Origin: Serripes groenlandicus
Lineage: Eukaryota > Mollusca > Bivalvia > Cardiida > Cardiidae
Direction of reading: 5' to 3'
DNA length: 64,000 bases
NCBI GenBank assembly: GCA_031761405.1
Contig: JASEVX010000337.1
Span: 115,843 to 179,842 of the forward strand
Part shown: one piece after another, positions 33,101-42,180 of the stretch
How the letters are laid out: every line of letters begins with the position of its first letter
Position numbering within the stretch: the first letter of the stretch is position 1
Program-made: the position numbers and the translations under genes
The notes under the pieces: generated by a model
Databases searched by the model: none
The model's input: only the letters and a program-made list of their open reading frames with translations
What the model was told of the DNA's origin: nothing

Positions 33101-33899
33101 TGTACTATTAAGTCACGATTGATTGCCGATGATTGATTGACTGTGATTTAACACCCCTACCAACACAATTCCAGTCATATTAGAGCGGTCTTTTCCGTAG
33201 TTCGGATGAGGTAATTGGTTTGCCTTCTCCGTAGTTCGGATGAGGTAATTGGTTTGTCTTTTCCGTAGATCGCGTAGTTCGGATGAGGTAATTGGTTTGC
33301 CTTTTCCGTAGTTTGGATGCGGTAATTGGTTTGCCTTTTCCGTATTTCGGATGAGGTAATTGGTTTGCCTTCTCTGTAGTTCGGATGTGGTAATTGGTTT
33401 GCCTTTTCCGTAGTTCGGATGAGGTAATTGGTTTGCCTTTTCCGTAGTTCGGATGAGGTAATTGGTTTGCCTTCTCTGTAGTTCGGATGTGGTAATTGGT
33501 TTGCCTTTTCCGTAGTTCGGATGAGGTAATTGGTTTGCCTTTTCCGTAGTTCGGATGAGGTAATTGGTTTGCCTTCTTCGCAGTTAGGATGAGGTAATTG
33601 GTTTGCCTTTTCCGTAGTTCGGATGAGGTAATTGGTTTACCATTTCCGTAGTTCGGATGAGGTAATTGGTTTTCCTTCTCCGTAGTTTGGATGAGGTAAT
33701 TGGTTTGCCTTTTCCGTAGTTCGTATGAGGTAATTAGTTTGCATTTTTTCCAGATGACATGGTAGAGGATATGACGAAAACAAACTTCTATGATTATATA
33801 CGTGACGTCAGTTCGTCCAAATATGGCGTAGATTTGAATAAAAGAACAGATATGGAGAAGGAACCTGCTGCCTCATTCAGAAAATTAAATGTTGATTGA
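20999..33899 (+). CDS. CRAL-TRIO lipid-transfer protein, seven exons, 5' end missing
   Basis: Lipid-binding protein of the alpha-tocopherol transfer protein/clavesin/RLBP1 family, which carries small lipids and docks on phosphoinositide membranes. Exons 20999-21149, 23688-23847, 24505-24566, 26701-26906, 31683-31793, 32331-32454 and 33754-33899 all have AG/GT borders and compatible phases. They give about 318 residues to a TGA stop, against 270-350 for the family. Order: CRAL_TRIO_N helices (FLLRFLRTRKF, LENYWTCKTKMP), then the lipid-binding domain (DDEGRRIMFARPG, VNGLVCVIDYTG, PIRLKSINFYNEP, SDKIKQR, LLPTEYLP) and a polar tail. The basic residues that bind phosphoinositides in tocopherol transfer protein have counterparts here: FLRTR, RLK and the K and R of DKIKQR. 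The first visible exon starts in phase, so an upstream exon with the ATG is missing or unseen. One extra T near 21130 breaks the frame. Ligand unknown; family assignment is firm. Confidence 0.93.
21375..21651 (-). mobile_element. tRNA-derived SINE, type 2, with 14-base target duplication
   Basis: Minus-strand tRNA-like head (GGTGGTGTACGAGTAG, B-box GTTCGATCCC), a body with CACCAGCCAGTCAGTCGTAA (plus), and a GATTGATT tail. AACGAACAAAGGCA is exactly duplicated at 21361-21374 and 21652-21665. Confidence 0.85.
21690..23236. repeat. 28-base minisatellite, about 55 copies
   Basis: The unit is AGGTATAAATGTAATCGGAG plus TACACACC, with a few point variants (TACACCCC, TTCACACC, AAGCGG). It lies in the first visible CRAL-TRIO intron. 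Because no frame of the minus-strand unit has a stop, a 437-codon open frame arises by chance. Confidence 0.97.
23250..23525 (-). mobile_element. tRNA-derived SINE, type 1
   Basis: Tail-side ATGATTGAAGTGTTGTGG, body TTTCCAAGCAACTTGCTGC, head GAGCTGGGGTTCGAACT. The tRNA end is truncated (ACCTGGACGTTCC). Confidence 0.75.
23575..23645. repeat. ATA/ATC-rich microsatellite
   Basis: Repeats of ATAATCATCATAATAATGA shortly before the acceptor of CRAL-TRIO exon 2. Confidence 0.85.
23688..23847 (+). CDS. CRAL-TRIO exon 2
   Basis: Acceptor GTTTTACAG, donor GG|GTAAGG. Codes FEFLLRFLRTRKF through LENYWTCKTKMPQF to QQVLKYG, the second half of CRAL_TRIO_N. It lacks an ATG and sits in no long open frame, so it is easy to miss. 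Starts with two bases completing an Asp codon and ends in phase 2. Confidence 0.92.
24223..24485. mobile_element. GC-rich palindromic MITE, complete
   Basis: Long inverted ends: TGAGCCGTCTCGCGAGAAAA at left and the reverse complement near TTTTCTCGCGGGACGGCTCA at right. Inner blocks ATCAGCCTGCGCAG and GCGCGGAATGCTTAGGCTGA are also paired. It ends 19 bases before a CRAL-TRIO exon. No coding capacity. Confidence 0.85.
24505..24566 (+). CDS. CRAL-TRIO exon 3 (62 bases)
   Basis: Small exon coding FLFGHKKVDDEGRRIMFARP, with acceptor CTCGTATAG and donor CCAG|GTTGGT. Its phases (1 base in, 1 base out) join exons 2 and 4 exactly. The palindromic element at 24223-24485 ends 19 bases before it, so the branch point probably lies in or next to that element. 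Confidence 0.88.
24813..24935. repeat. two-copy ~57-base duplication
   Basis: CCACACTTTATAATGACCTC, GAGATAGATATATCCATAAG and AGTTGTATTGACTG occur twice in a row with few differences. Confidence 0.85.
24973..25148. repeat. long imperfect inverted repeat
   Basis: Left arm ACACAGACTGAT..TTGTGTTATCTTATATATTT..CAACATTGCCCCT. It pairs with right arm AGGGGCAATGTGGCATGCAG..ATTAGATAACACGAA..ATCAGTCTGTGT. Arms are about 68 bases with a loop of about 35. Confidence 0.85.
25150..25680. other. CRAL-TRIO intron, no recognised content
   Basis: AT-rich unique sequence. No exon or repeat match seen. Confidence 0.5.
25685..25947. mobile_element. GC-rich palindromic MITE, complete
   Basis: TGAGCCGTCCCGCGATAAAA at left, TTTTTCGCAAAATGGCTCA at right, with paired CAGCCTGCGCAGTCCGCGCA and AAGCTTGCGCGGCATGCTTA inside. 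Same family as 24223-24485. Confidence 0.85.
26035..26290. repeat. 26-base minisatellite, about 9-10 copies
   Basis: The unit is ATTCGTCGTATTGAGATTAC plus AAATGA, with an alternating AATCGTCG variant. It lies in a CRAL-TRIO intron. Confidence 0.92.
26291..26700. other. intron tail before CRAL-TRIO exon 4
   Basis: Unique AT-rich sequence with a short GATCAGCCTGCAC match to the GC-rich MITE family near 26420. Confidence 0.45.
26701..26906 (+). CDS. CRAL-TRIO exon 4
   Basis: Acceptor TATTTTATAG, donor CTCCAG|GTAATA. Codes CFTYEKLKEIGIPTVYKVF, the core strand VNGLVCVIDYTGMGM and NLNKFLQ. This is the heart of the lipid-binding fold; the VNG...D pattern is typical of the family. Ends in phase 0. 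Confidence 0.93.
27153..27240. mobile_element. MITE fragment, central hairpin
   Basis: GAGAAACTGCTC..GAGCAATTTCCTCTTTTG hairpin and AAAGTCGTCTGCAATGCG, before the GATCAG satellite. Termini lost. Confidence 0.5.
27305..29505. repeat. GATCAG satellite, higher-order, block 1
   Basis: About 110 half-units of roughly 20 bases alternate GATCAGACTGTACGGGGCC and GATCAGATTATACGGGGGCT. A 210-base stretch recurs exactly over 69 codons at 27895, 28447 and 28841 (spacing 552 and 394), showing multi-unit duplications. It fills the largest CRAL-TRIO intron. Confidence 0.95.
29506..30562 (+). mobile_element. 1-kb dispersed element, copy A, inside the satellite
   Basis: Splits the GATCAG satellite. The whole segment, from TATCTATAGGTGCTACCTAT to AGCTTCATGGGTTATTGAAA, recurs inverted at 41125-42180. 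It carries part of a TTAA MITE (29918-30030), a duplicated AAAAAGACGACAATA stretch and CGTTACGCCAAGATGGAG. No open frame. A poly(A) at the matching end of copy B suggests retroposition. Confidence 0.8.
30563..31420. repeat. GATCAG satellite, block 2, more diverged
   Basis: Same 20-base half-units with variants such as GATCAATCTGTACGGGGGCT and GATCACACTATATGGG. About 40 units after the 1-kb insertion. Confidence 0.92.
31683..31793 (+). CDS. CRAL-TRIO exon 5
   Basis: Acceptor TTGTTTTCAG, donor AAAGG|GTATGT, phase 0 on both sides, 37 codons. Codes LPIRLKSINFYNEP and TSDKIKQR, which align with the phosphoinositide-contacting stretches of tocopherol transfer protein. A TTAA-flanked MITE begins 18 bases after the exon. 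Confidence 0.92.
31812..32030. mobile_element. palindromic TTAA-flanked MITE in CRAL-TRIO intron
   Basis: TTAA at 31812-31815 and 32027-32030, with ends CCCTTTCTCATTAC and GTATGCGGGAAATGG. It starts 18 bases past the exon ending at 31793, so the donor and first intron bases just escaped. Confidence 0.75.
32331..32454 (+). CDS. CRAL-TRIO exon 6
   Basis: Acceptor TTCTACCAG, donor ATAG|GTAGGT. Codes GKNLVDLYKVVDKSLLPTEY and DEHQGPSAGP, matching the end of the domain where relatives have ILP.EYGG. The GG of relatives is replaced by LPDEH here. Ends in phase 1. Confidence 0.9.
32575..32997 (-). mobile_element. tRNA-derived SINE, type 1, with internal 57-base x4 expansion
   Basis: GATTGATTGATTGAGTTTTG tail, tRNA-like head at the right (GAACTCACAACCCCTGGATT, GACTGAGCTATCGGGAC). 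Inside, a 57-base unit (TTTTTCAGTCATATTACGGC..TTCATGTGTTCTCTACACA) is repeated four times in tandem. Confidence 0.88.
33185..33753. repeat. 34-base minisatellite, about 16 copies
   Basis: The unit is GTAGTTCGGATGAGGTAATT plus GGTTTGCCTTTTCC. The last, altered unit (AGTTTGCATTTTTTCCAG) is itself the splice acceptor of the terminal CRAL-TRIO exon. A partial type-1 SINE (33120-33185) precedes it. Confidence 0.95.
33754..33899 (+). CDS. CRAL-TRIO terminal exon with stop
   Basis: Acceptor TTTTTTCCAG, then 48 codons including MVEDMTKTNFYDYIRDV and a TGA at 33897-33899. A basic, polar tail of about 30 residues follows the domain. The acceptor is the altered last unit of the 34-base minisatellite filling the intron. 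No clear AATAAA follows; a 55-base minisatellite starts about 65 bases after the stop. Confidence 0.9.
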
Positions 33900-33964
33900 T
33901 TACCGTATAAGTTTACCGTGTATTTTAAATCGAATAATTCTCCCTTTGTGTTTGGTTTTCACTT

Positions 33965-35640
33965 TGTATTTGAGTTTCCTTTGTAAGTTATCGGTTCTAC
34001 TGGCTCAATTATCAAGTTATATCATTGAGTTTCCTGTTTAAGTTGACAGTTCTACCGGCTCAATTATCAAGTTATATCATTGAGTTTCCTGTTTAAGTTG
34101 ACAGTTCTACCGGCTCAATTATCAAGTTATATCATTGAGTTTCCTGTTTAAGTTGACAGTTCTACTGGCTCAATTATCCAGTTATATCATTGAGCTTCCT
34201 GTTTAAGTTGACAGTTCTACCGGCTCAATTATCAAGTTATATCATTGAGTTTCCTGTTTAAGTTGACAGTTCTACCGGCTCAATTATCAAGTTATATCAT
34301 TGAGTTTCCTGTTTAAGTTGACAGTTCTACCGGCTCCATTATCAAGTTATATCATTGAGTTTCCTGTTTAAGTTGACAGTTCTACCGGCTCAATTATCAA
34401 GTTATATCATTGAGTTTCCTGTTTAAGTTGACAGTTCTAACGGCTCAATTATCCAGTTATATCAATGAATTTCCTGTGTAAGTTACCAGTTCTACTGCTT
34501 CAATTCAGTTCTATTATTGAGTTTTCAGTGTTAGTTACCAGTTCGACTGCCTCAGTTATCCAGTTATATCATTGAGTTTCCTGTGTAAGTTACCATTACT
34601 ACTAGCTCATTTATCCAGTTATATCATTGAGTGTCCTGTGTAAGTTACCAGTACTACTCGCTCAATTATCTAGTTCTATCATTGAGTTTCTTGTCTAAGT
34701 TACAAGTTCTACTTGCTCATTTATCCAGTTATATCATTGAGTTTCCAGTGTTAGTTACCAGTACTACTGGCCAAATTATCCGGTTCTATCAATGAGTTTT
34801 CTGTGTAAGTTACCATTTCTACTGCCTCAATTATCCTGTTATATCATTGAGTTTCCTGTTTAAGTTACCGGTTTTACTGGCTCATTTATCCAGTTATATC
34901 ATTGAGTTTTCTGTGTAAGTTACCAGTACTATTGGCTAAATTATCCAGTTCTATCATTGAGTTTCCTGAGTAATTTACCATTTCTACTGGCTCAATTATC
35001 CAGTTATATCATTGAGTTTCCTGTGTTAGTTACCATTTCTACTGCCTCAATTATTCAATTCAATCATTGAGTTTTCTGTTTAATTTACCATTTATACTGG
35101 CTCAAGTATCCAGTTATATTATTGAGTTTCCTGTTTAACTTACCAGTTCTACTGCCTCACTTATCTAGTTCTATCATTGAGGGTCCTGGATAAGTTACCA
35201 TTTCTTCTGGCTCAATTATCCAGTTATATCATTTAGTTTCCTGTTTAAGTTACACATTCTACATACAGCCTCAATTATCCAGTTATATCAATGAATTTCC
35301 CGTTATAGTTACCAGTTCTACCGGCTCAATCATCCAGTTATATCATTAAGTTTCATGTTTAAGTTAACAGTTCTACCGGCTCAATTATCCAGTTATATCA
35401 ATGAATTTCCTGTGTAAGTTACCAGTTCTACTGCTTCAATTATTCAGTTCTATCATTGAATTTTCAGTGTAAGTTACCAGTTCTACTGGCTCAATTATCC
35501 AGTTATATCATTGAGTTTCCTGTGTAAGTTACCAGTTCTACTGCCTCAATTATCCAGTTATATCATTGAGATTTCAGTGTAAGTTACCAGTACTACTAGC
35601 TCATTTATCCAGTTATATCATTGAGTTTATGTTTAATAAG
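33965..35640. repeat. 55-base minisatellite, about 30 copies
   Basis: The unit is GAGTTTCCTGTTTAAGTTGA, CAGTTCTACCGGCTCAATTA, TCAAGTTATATCATT. The first eight or so are nearly identical and later ones diverge. It starts about 65 bases after the CRAL-TRIO stop and may be partly in its 3' UTR. Confidence 0.95.
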
Positions 35641-35931
35641 TTATTGAACATAGAATTGCTGGTACTCGACGGTACAACGTTAGCTGAGTACCTTTGTCGC
35701 TACAAAACCGGTTTTGTATTCGCACGAGATGTATGTGCGATAGCTATATATAGCTTGAGCGTTTCGAGAACTCACTTATAATTCGATATTTCTTGGTTAT
35801 ATCACATGTTAGATGTTTGAAATGGAAATAATATCACATGTTCTAAATTATTTGAGAAGGGAATAATGTTTTTATTTTCTGTTTGGAAATCTTTGTTAGA
35901 CAGTATTCTTATTTCAGTTATGTTTAATAAG

Positions 35932-36042
35932 TTATACATAGAGAGAACTTAAAGTTCAATACATAGAGAGAACTTAAAGTTCAATACATAGAGAGAACTT
36001 AAAGTTCAATACATAGAGAGAACTTAAAGTTCAATACATATG
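35932..36042. repeat. 25-base minisatellite, about 4 copies
   Basis: The unit is ATACATAGAGAGAACTTAAA plus GTTCA, nearly perfect. Confidence 0.92.
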
Positions 36043-36641
36043 AATATACTCATACATTATTACATGATATATTACGGATTAATACTGCAAATGGGGTTCC
36101 AAATTTCATGGCAAAACATTTGACAAATGGACACAGGTTTCCAGAGTTTTTACTATAAGTTTTATCTCTGGTTGTTCCTGGGCGAGTCTGCCATACGCAG
36201 TAGCTGATGTTTGAGTACCGGTGTACATACATGTATTTCTTTTACATTGCTGTTATGTTTTTATTACAAAAATATGCCAGTTGTATATGTGTGTCGACTG
36301 CCAATACACGCGTGAAAAGGGTGTCTGAACTGTAACAACATGTACCGTTACAGTAAAGACCCTTTCAAATCGTTTTTTAAAAAAAATACTGACTCCTAAA
36401 AAGTGTGGAAGAATAATAAACTTGAACTTGCTTCCTATACAATCTACCAATATCCTTGCGACCTTCCTAGTTAAGACAAAGGGTTTACCTGAAACATTTA
36501 ACTGTGTCTTACGTTTTACGACCTTCCTAGTTAAGTAGAAAACAGTTAACATAGTTAGTTAGCTAAGTATATAATTGAACTTCGTTAAGTACTCAAAACA
36601 AGTTGTTCAGGGTTGCAGGGTTGGCATAACGACTGACTGGC
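36043..36641. other. intergenic, nothing recognised
   Basis: AT-rich sequence with a short direct repeat, ACGACCTTCCTAGTTAAG, near 36458 and 36518. No supported exon. Confidence 0.45.
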
Positions 36642-36653
36642 TAGTGTCAGGAT

Positions 36654-36950
36654 TGATTGATTGATTGGGGTTTAACGCCGCTTTTAACAATTCCTCAGTC
36701 ATATCACGGCGGACAGTTCACCTACTCATGCATTTCCTGGTTTTCTCACACCAGTACTCCACACAACACTCTTACCAAGCAACTGGCTGCTTTTCCACAT
36801 AGACTTAGCCCATTGGTGGAAAACGAATGACGCATGTCGCATTGACTTTTATCAATCGTCGGAAAGAAAGTTGGCCAAGCCAGGATTCGAACTCACAACC
36901 CCTGGATTGACAGCCCGCGTCGCTACCGACTGAGCTACCGGGGCTCGGCT
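36654..36950 (-). mobile_element. tRNA-derived SINE, type 1, with 12-base target duplication
   Basis: Full length. The minus-strand head has AGCTCAGTCGGTAGCGACG and GAGTTCGAATCC; the tail is GATTGATTGATT on plus. TAGTGTCAGGAT is duplicated at 36642-36653 and 36951-36962. The best reference copy in the window. Confidence 0.9.
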
Positions 36951-37284
36951 TAGTGTCAGGATAAAGGGACCAATAGGACTAGTAACTTACTTGAAACCGG
37001 CGTAAACACAAAACAATCAACAACTCATTCAATCATTCTTACACCAGTTGACTGAAGTCGGTGTTGAAACATTGGTGGAATAGTCGCCGTGATATAACTA
37101 AAATAAAGTTTCACACAGCGTTATATTCAAATCAATCAATCACACAAGTTATGCAATAATATGTTCATTTGCATTAAACAAATTGCCCGGGAACATTTTA
37201 TATGTAGACGGACATTGGAGGTGTTTTGGAGAATATACTTGCATGTTTGTACAGACGCATGTATGAATGCCTGCTCTTACCGTT

Positions 37285-37495
37285 TTTAAGTGATATCACG
37301 GCATTTCCAGGGTACGTTACCAGTATTCCTTTTTCATTTATCCTGACACCAGCCAGTCAGTCAGTTGTAATGCTAATACCGCAACCCTGAGCTCAAAGAT
37401 CTTTGGTATTAACCAGCCGGAAATCGAACCTGCGACCTCCGGTACCAAAGGCGGACGCTCAAGCACTACACCACCGAGACGGTATCTGCTTCTGG
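37285..37495 (-). mobile_element. tRNA-derived SINE, type 2
   Basis: Body CTGACACCAGCCAGTCAGTC and minus-strand head GTCTCGGTGGTGTAGTGCTT with GCAGGTTCGATTTCC. Confidence 0.8.
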
Positions 37496-37499
37496 GTTT

Positions 37500-38210
37500 A
37501 TTCCAGACAGAAAGTATACAGGTAACGCATTTGATTAGCCGTTAAAAAGGTCGTGTGGTTTAAAGACTCCTTGGGAATGTTGTAATTAAGATAACCCGTG
37601 TTTCTCCTTGTTATCACAGAATCTTTATTTACCCATCCCACTTTAATAGTAAACGACACTTGACGTCGTTGCATCAATCGATTTTGAAAAAAAACTATGT
37701 GGGTAAAAGAGCAGTTTCTCCATTTCCAACACAGTCTTTAATCTTGGTCATTTCTTGATCTCAAAATGTCTAGCTTAGATTGTTTGAAAGATGTTTACAC
37801 TGCTTATATCAGGGCTGTTATAATTTATCCATCACGGAAGCAGGGAGACATAATTACCACTTTTAAAGTCATTGGTATAACTCAACCGGAATCCGCTCCC
37901 GAGGTGGACGCTCCGGCCAAGACATAACGGAGACTATTTTATTTTGTCATCATGTGTATTCAAAGCGGCCGATTCTAAAGATATCATTATCCAAAACTAT
38001 TAAAGTTTAATCTGTGCTCCCTTATCTGATTAGTCAGAAGCAAATTCATTCTCCATTCTTCATTCTAAAAATGAAAAAAAAACATTAGAAATAGATCAGA
38101 TTTATAACATTTGTAATACTTCAGTAAGAGAAGTTCGTCATTAAAATACATGTTGTTTGAACCTCGCTTTCTGACGCAGTCATTTGTATAGAGTTTCAAT
38201 ATATGTTTTT
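37500..38210. other. intergenic, nothing firm
   Basis: AT-rich, with a short type-2 SINE scrap near 37850-37925 (GGGAGACATAATTACCA). No exon supported. Confidence 0.4.
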
Positions 38211-38214
38211 ATTA

Positions 38215-38266
38215 ATTGTTATCACAGTTGTATGCTGCAGATTTGGTGTATGTGGGAAAGGGTTAA
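38215..38266. mobile_element. MITE right arm
   Basis: GTATGCTGCAGATTTGGTGT then ATGTGGGAAAGGG and TTAA at 38263-38266. Confidence 0.6.
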
Positions 38267-38696
38267 GGATCATATCAACACTTTTAAAAGCATTATATAC
38301 GTCCATATCTAAAGCTATGAAAAACAGACAAGTTTCTCTCATTTGTACTAGTCGGAATACGCACCTTGATTAACTTGTATCTGTGCTCTAATCTGTTTTT
38401 AAGAGTATTTCAATTTGATCTCAAAATATGTACAGAGCATTTCTATAAAGCATTCATACCCGGTAGAAATGCAGGTATATATAACATATATGTGGAATAA
38501 AAGAAATAGGTTTCTAGGGTGCATTCCAACCTCATTCGCTGCATTCATGGATCGCAAAAAGGACATCATCATTTTATCGAAGCATCGACTACACTGTACG
38601 CTGCTTAATGATGTGATCTCAATAAAACAAATGAATTGCAAGAGCTCGTTCAAATTCAAGGTTTGCGATGCCAATAGTAGACATTCAGTGGCATAA

Positions 38697-39063
38697 GGCT
38701 TAATAGCCGTGCCATGCGTCTGTACAAACTAGTTGTTTAGACAGATAATAGCCGTGCCATGCGTCTGTACAAACTAGTTGTTTAGACAGATAATAGCCGT
38801 GCCATGCGTCTGTACAAACTAGTTGTTTAGACAGAAAATAGCCGTGCCATGCGTCTGTACAAACTAGTTGTTTAGACAGATAATAGCCGTGCCATGCATA
38901 TGTACAAACTAGTTGTTTAGACAGATAATAGCCGTGCCATGCGTCTGTACAAACTAGTTGTTTAGACAGATAATAGCCGTGCCATGCGTCTGTACAAACT
39001 AGTTGTTTAGACAGATAATAGCCGTGCCATGCGTCTGTACAAACTAGTTGTTTAGACAGATAC
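38697..39063. repeat. 45-base minisatellite, 8 copies
   Basis: The unit is TAGCCGTGCCATGCGTCTGT, ACAAACTAGTTGTTTAGACA, GATAA. As 45 is a multiple of three, the minus strand shows a 15-residue repeat that is not evidence of a protein. Confidence 0.95.
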
Positions 39064-39068
39064 ATGTA

Positions 39069-39336
39069 TGAGCCGTTCCGCGAGAAAACCAACAGTGTGG
39101 ACTCTGCGTAAAGTATCGACCTGGAACGGCTTAACCAGGCCGCGCAGGCTTACCCGGATTGATGACACTTTTCGCCTCATGTGGATTTTCTGTTTCAGGA
39201 AGCATTACTCTATACATGTATCCCCCTAAGGAGGAATGTGTCGGGCCGGATCAGTATGCGCGGATTGCGCAGGCTGATCTGGGTCGATATATTACGCAGA
39301 GGCCATACTGTTTTGTTTTTTTCGCGGGATGGCTCA
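39069..39336. mobile_element. GC-rich palindromic MITE, complete
   Basis: TGAGCCGTTCCGCGAGAAAA at left, TTTCGCGGGATGGCTCA at right. It follows the 45-base minisatellite directly. Confidence 0.85.
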
Positions 39337-39609
39337 TATATGACCACTGCAGAACTTTCATGTTTCCTCTATTAGCTTTAAAGGGTTTGAAAATAGCATG
39401 GTACAAGATACAAGCTACCAGATACAAATGTTTATTTCGTAAACAAAGGCCTCCGGCCCAAAATAAATGACATTTACTTACAACAAATATGAGATACGTA
39501 CAAAAGCCTAGAAATGGAGGAGTAAACAGGGTTGGAGAGTCGTATAATGATTTTAAATCATGAAATATATACCCTCATCTAGAGGTTTGTTTTGCTTTTT
39601 GTATGATAT

Positions 39610-39790
39610 TTTTTGTCAGTGATCTCACGGTTTTTTCCTGGGTAAGTTACCAGTACTTATGGGCCAATTATCCTGACACCACCGAGTCAGCCCTAATGAT
39701 AACCCCATAGCCCTGAGCGCCGAGGAGGGAAGGAAAGCCATAATTACCATTTGTAATGTATTTGTTATGACTTGGCCGAGGAAAGTCCTC
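39610..39790 (-). mobile_element. type-2 SINE, truncated
   Basis: GGGTAAGTTACCAGTACTTA, TATCCTGACACCACCGAGTC and GAGCGCCGAGGAGGGAAGG match the type-2 body; the tRNA-like head is missing. Confidence 0.65.
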
Positions 39791-40124
39791 TAACAAACTA
39801 TTTCCATTTTAATCAGATTGCATTAATTGATGCGCAAGTAAAATTTCATCTGGGATTATTATTAATACGGTTATAACTGTTTTCCAGGAACATGACTCAA
39901 TTTCCCTTTCGTAGAGTACAAGTCACTATAATAGATATGGATCAGTCACATGATGTGAAATACTAAATTATAGAATACGTAAAGCCACACAGCAGGATGA
40001 TTGAAGATACCTTGTGGCAGTCGTAGTCTCTCATGATCAATAACGTAAAACATACTCAGCAGTATTGAAGCTCGTCTTGGGACTTTTAGTCTTATTGCCT
40101 ATCCGATGCTGAATTTCCGAAAGT

Positions 40125-40165
40125 AGCCCCTTTAATGTTCAACATTGGGCGACTCCATTTTTTCA
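40125..40165 (-). mobile_element. short match to the gypsy LTR, inverted
   Basis: On the minus strand CATGAAAAAATGGAGTCGCC and CAATGTTGAACATT resemble the LTR interior near 20632. Too short to delimit an element. Confidence 0.4.
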
Positions 40166-40289
40166 TGTATGAATAGTTTTGGAATAGTTCGATAACTACA
40201 AATCAAACAATGCTGATTTCAGGTGAGACAGCTCGTTACGAGCTGACGGACTTCAATGTGTATTGTTTGCAACACGTTCAGTATTGCCA

Positions 40290-40795
40290 CTGGCGTTTAT
40301 AAAGTTAGAGCAACATTAACGTTCAGCTAATAATGATAGCTGTGCTCGGCGCTGATAAAGTTAGAGCAACATTAACGTACAGCTAATAATGATAGCTTTG
40401 CTCGGCGCTGATAGAGTCAGAGGAACATTATTGTACAACTTATGATGATAGATATACTCGGCGCTGATATAGTTAGAGCATCATTAACGTACAGCTAATA
40501 ATGATAGCTGTGCTCGGCGCTGATAAAGTTAGAGCAACATTAACGTACAGCTAATAATGATAGCTATGCTCGGCGCTGATAGAGTAAGAGTAACATTATT
40601 GTACAGCTAATAATGATAGCTATACTCAGCGCTGATATAGTTAGAGCAACAATAACGTACAGCTAATAATGATAGCTATACTCGGCGCTGATAAAGTTAG
40701 AGTAACATTATTGTACAGCTAATAATGATAGCTATGCTCGGCGCTGATAGAGTTCGAGTAACATTAACGTACAATTTATGATGATTTGACACAAT
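40290..40795. repeat. 56-base minisatellite, about 9 copies
   Basis: The unit is GCGCTGATAAAGTTAGAGCA, ACATTAACGTACAGCTAATA, ATGATAGCTGTGCTCG, with paired variants that suggest two-unit duplication. Confidence 0.95.
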
Positions 40796-41124
40796 GATGA
40801 TATTGCGACTTTAAAAGGTAAAACAAAAATCGAACCATAAATGATAATCAACGTGTTTTATGGAATAGCCATTCACTGCAAAAGATGCTGCAAACATATT
40901 ATTTCACGAGCATAGTTTCTCCATCGTTCATGTATACAATTTTTAATTAACTCCATGAAATCGCCTTAGCTAGAGTAAGTCTAGAGAAAGAGCAGCATTC
41001 GAAATCCCAGAAAGTCGTTATTGCACACAATACATCAATTTCTAGTTGTTAATTCTTAAAGTTAAACATGAATTATTATACGAAAAAAACCCATGAATGG
41101 GTTTTTTCGCTTATAGTTAACGGG

Positions 41125-42180
41125 TGTGAGATTTTTTTTTTTTTTTTTTTTTTTTTCAATAACCCATGAAGCTTTCTGAAATGAAACTGGCCAAATCCAT
41201 GGGGGCCGCCATTTTGGGTATGTATAAAATGAGCCGAGAAACACGGATTGAAAAAAAATTATTGTCGTCTTTTTAATATTTTTTTTTTAAATCGATATTT
41301 TGGGTATGTATAAAATGACACGAAAAAACACAGATTTTTTAAATTATTGTCGTCTTTTTATTTTTTTTTTTTTAAATCGATATTTATTAAAGTGCTGTGT
41401 TTTGGGGGAATTAACATTAAAAATAAATGGAACTCTGTAAGAAATATGTTTTCCCGTTCGTCAAAAAAACGACAGCATTAGACTTCTACGCCTGATCCTA
41501 AATGTTGACTGTATCGTAGCCAAAGAAGGACGTGACGTCATTTCCGTAACACTTCATCTTGGCGTAACGTCAATGGAGCGACGTCGTTTCCCGAAAAAAA
41601 GTGGTATCAACATGAAATACCCCAAATTCCTATACATGAGCTATTTATCAAACATTGTTGCAAAAGGATAACTTTCTCATAAGGAGCAATTGTTCTTTTA
41701 GCGACAATCTTTCCCTAAATCGTCTGTTGCAAAGGCCTCAGAAACCGTCTCTAATAGGGAAAGGGTTAAGCAGAAATGTGACCCCTTACATCATTTGTTC
41801 CAGTCATATTGACTGTTTGAAAAAGGCAGTTGCCAGGTGGCATCAGCAAAGAGCTGATCTTTTTTCTTCTTTACCATAATGCAGGTGATCGATTTAGGAT
41901 CATCTTGGCCATCATGTTTTAACCTCGTTCATTATAAATGTATTCCTTGATGTTCTGAAAGTCTTTACTTTATCATTTTCTGTTCGTAATAATAGACGAC
42001 AGCAATACGAATTCCAAATATTTTTTGATAATGCACGAAACATGACATTAACATTATTATTGTCTAGTCAATTACTTATAAATCCTTTTTTATGGCCAAA
42101 GTATGCTCTTTAATTTTTGTTTATAATTATCTTGCGTTTTTTTCGTAAATAGGTAGTACCTATAGATATATCAGAATATA
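41125..42180 (-). mobile_element. 1-kb dispersed element, copy B, with poly(A)
   Basis: Reverse complement of 29506-30562. On the minus strand it ends GCTTCATGGGTTATTGA followed by about 25 A (T run 41132-41156), consistent with retroposition. The contained TTAA MITE half ends at 41768. Confidence 0.82.

Noticed and set aside
38700..39092. 130-codon frame with a perfect 15-residue repeat
   Set aside because: It is a 45-base minisatellite, a multiple of three, running into a MITE. No start context, splice site or other domain.
41132..41156. Run of 25 T as a terminator or promoter element
   Set aside because: It is the poly(A) end of the inverted 1-kb element, read on the other strand.
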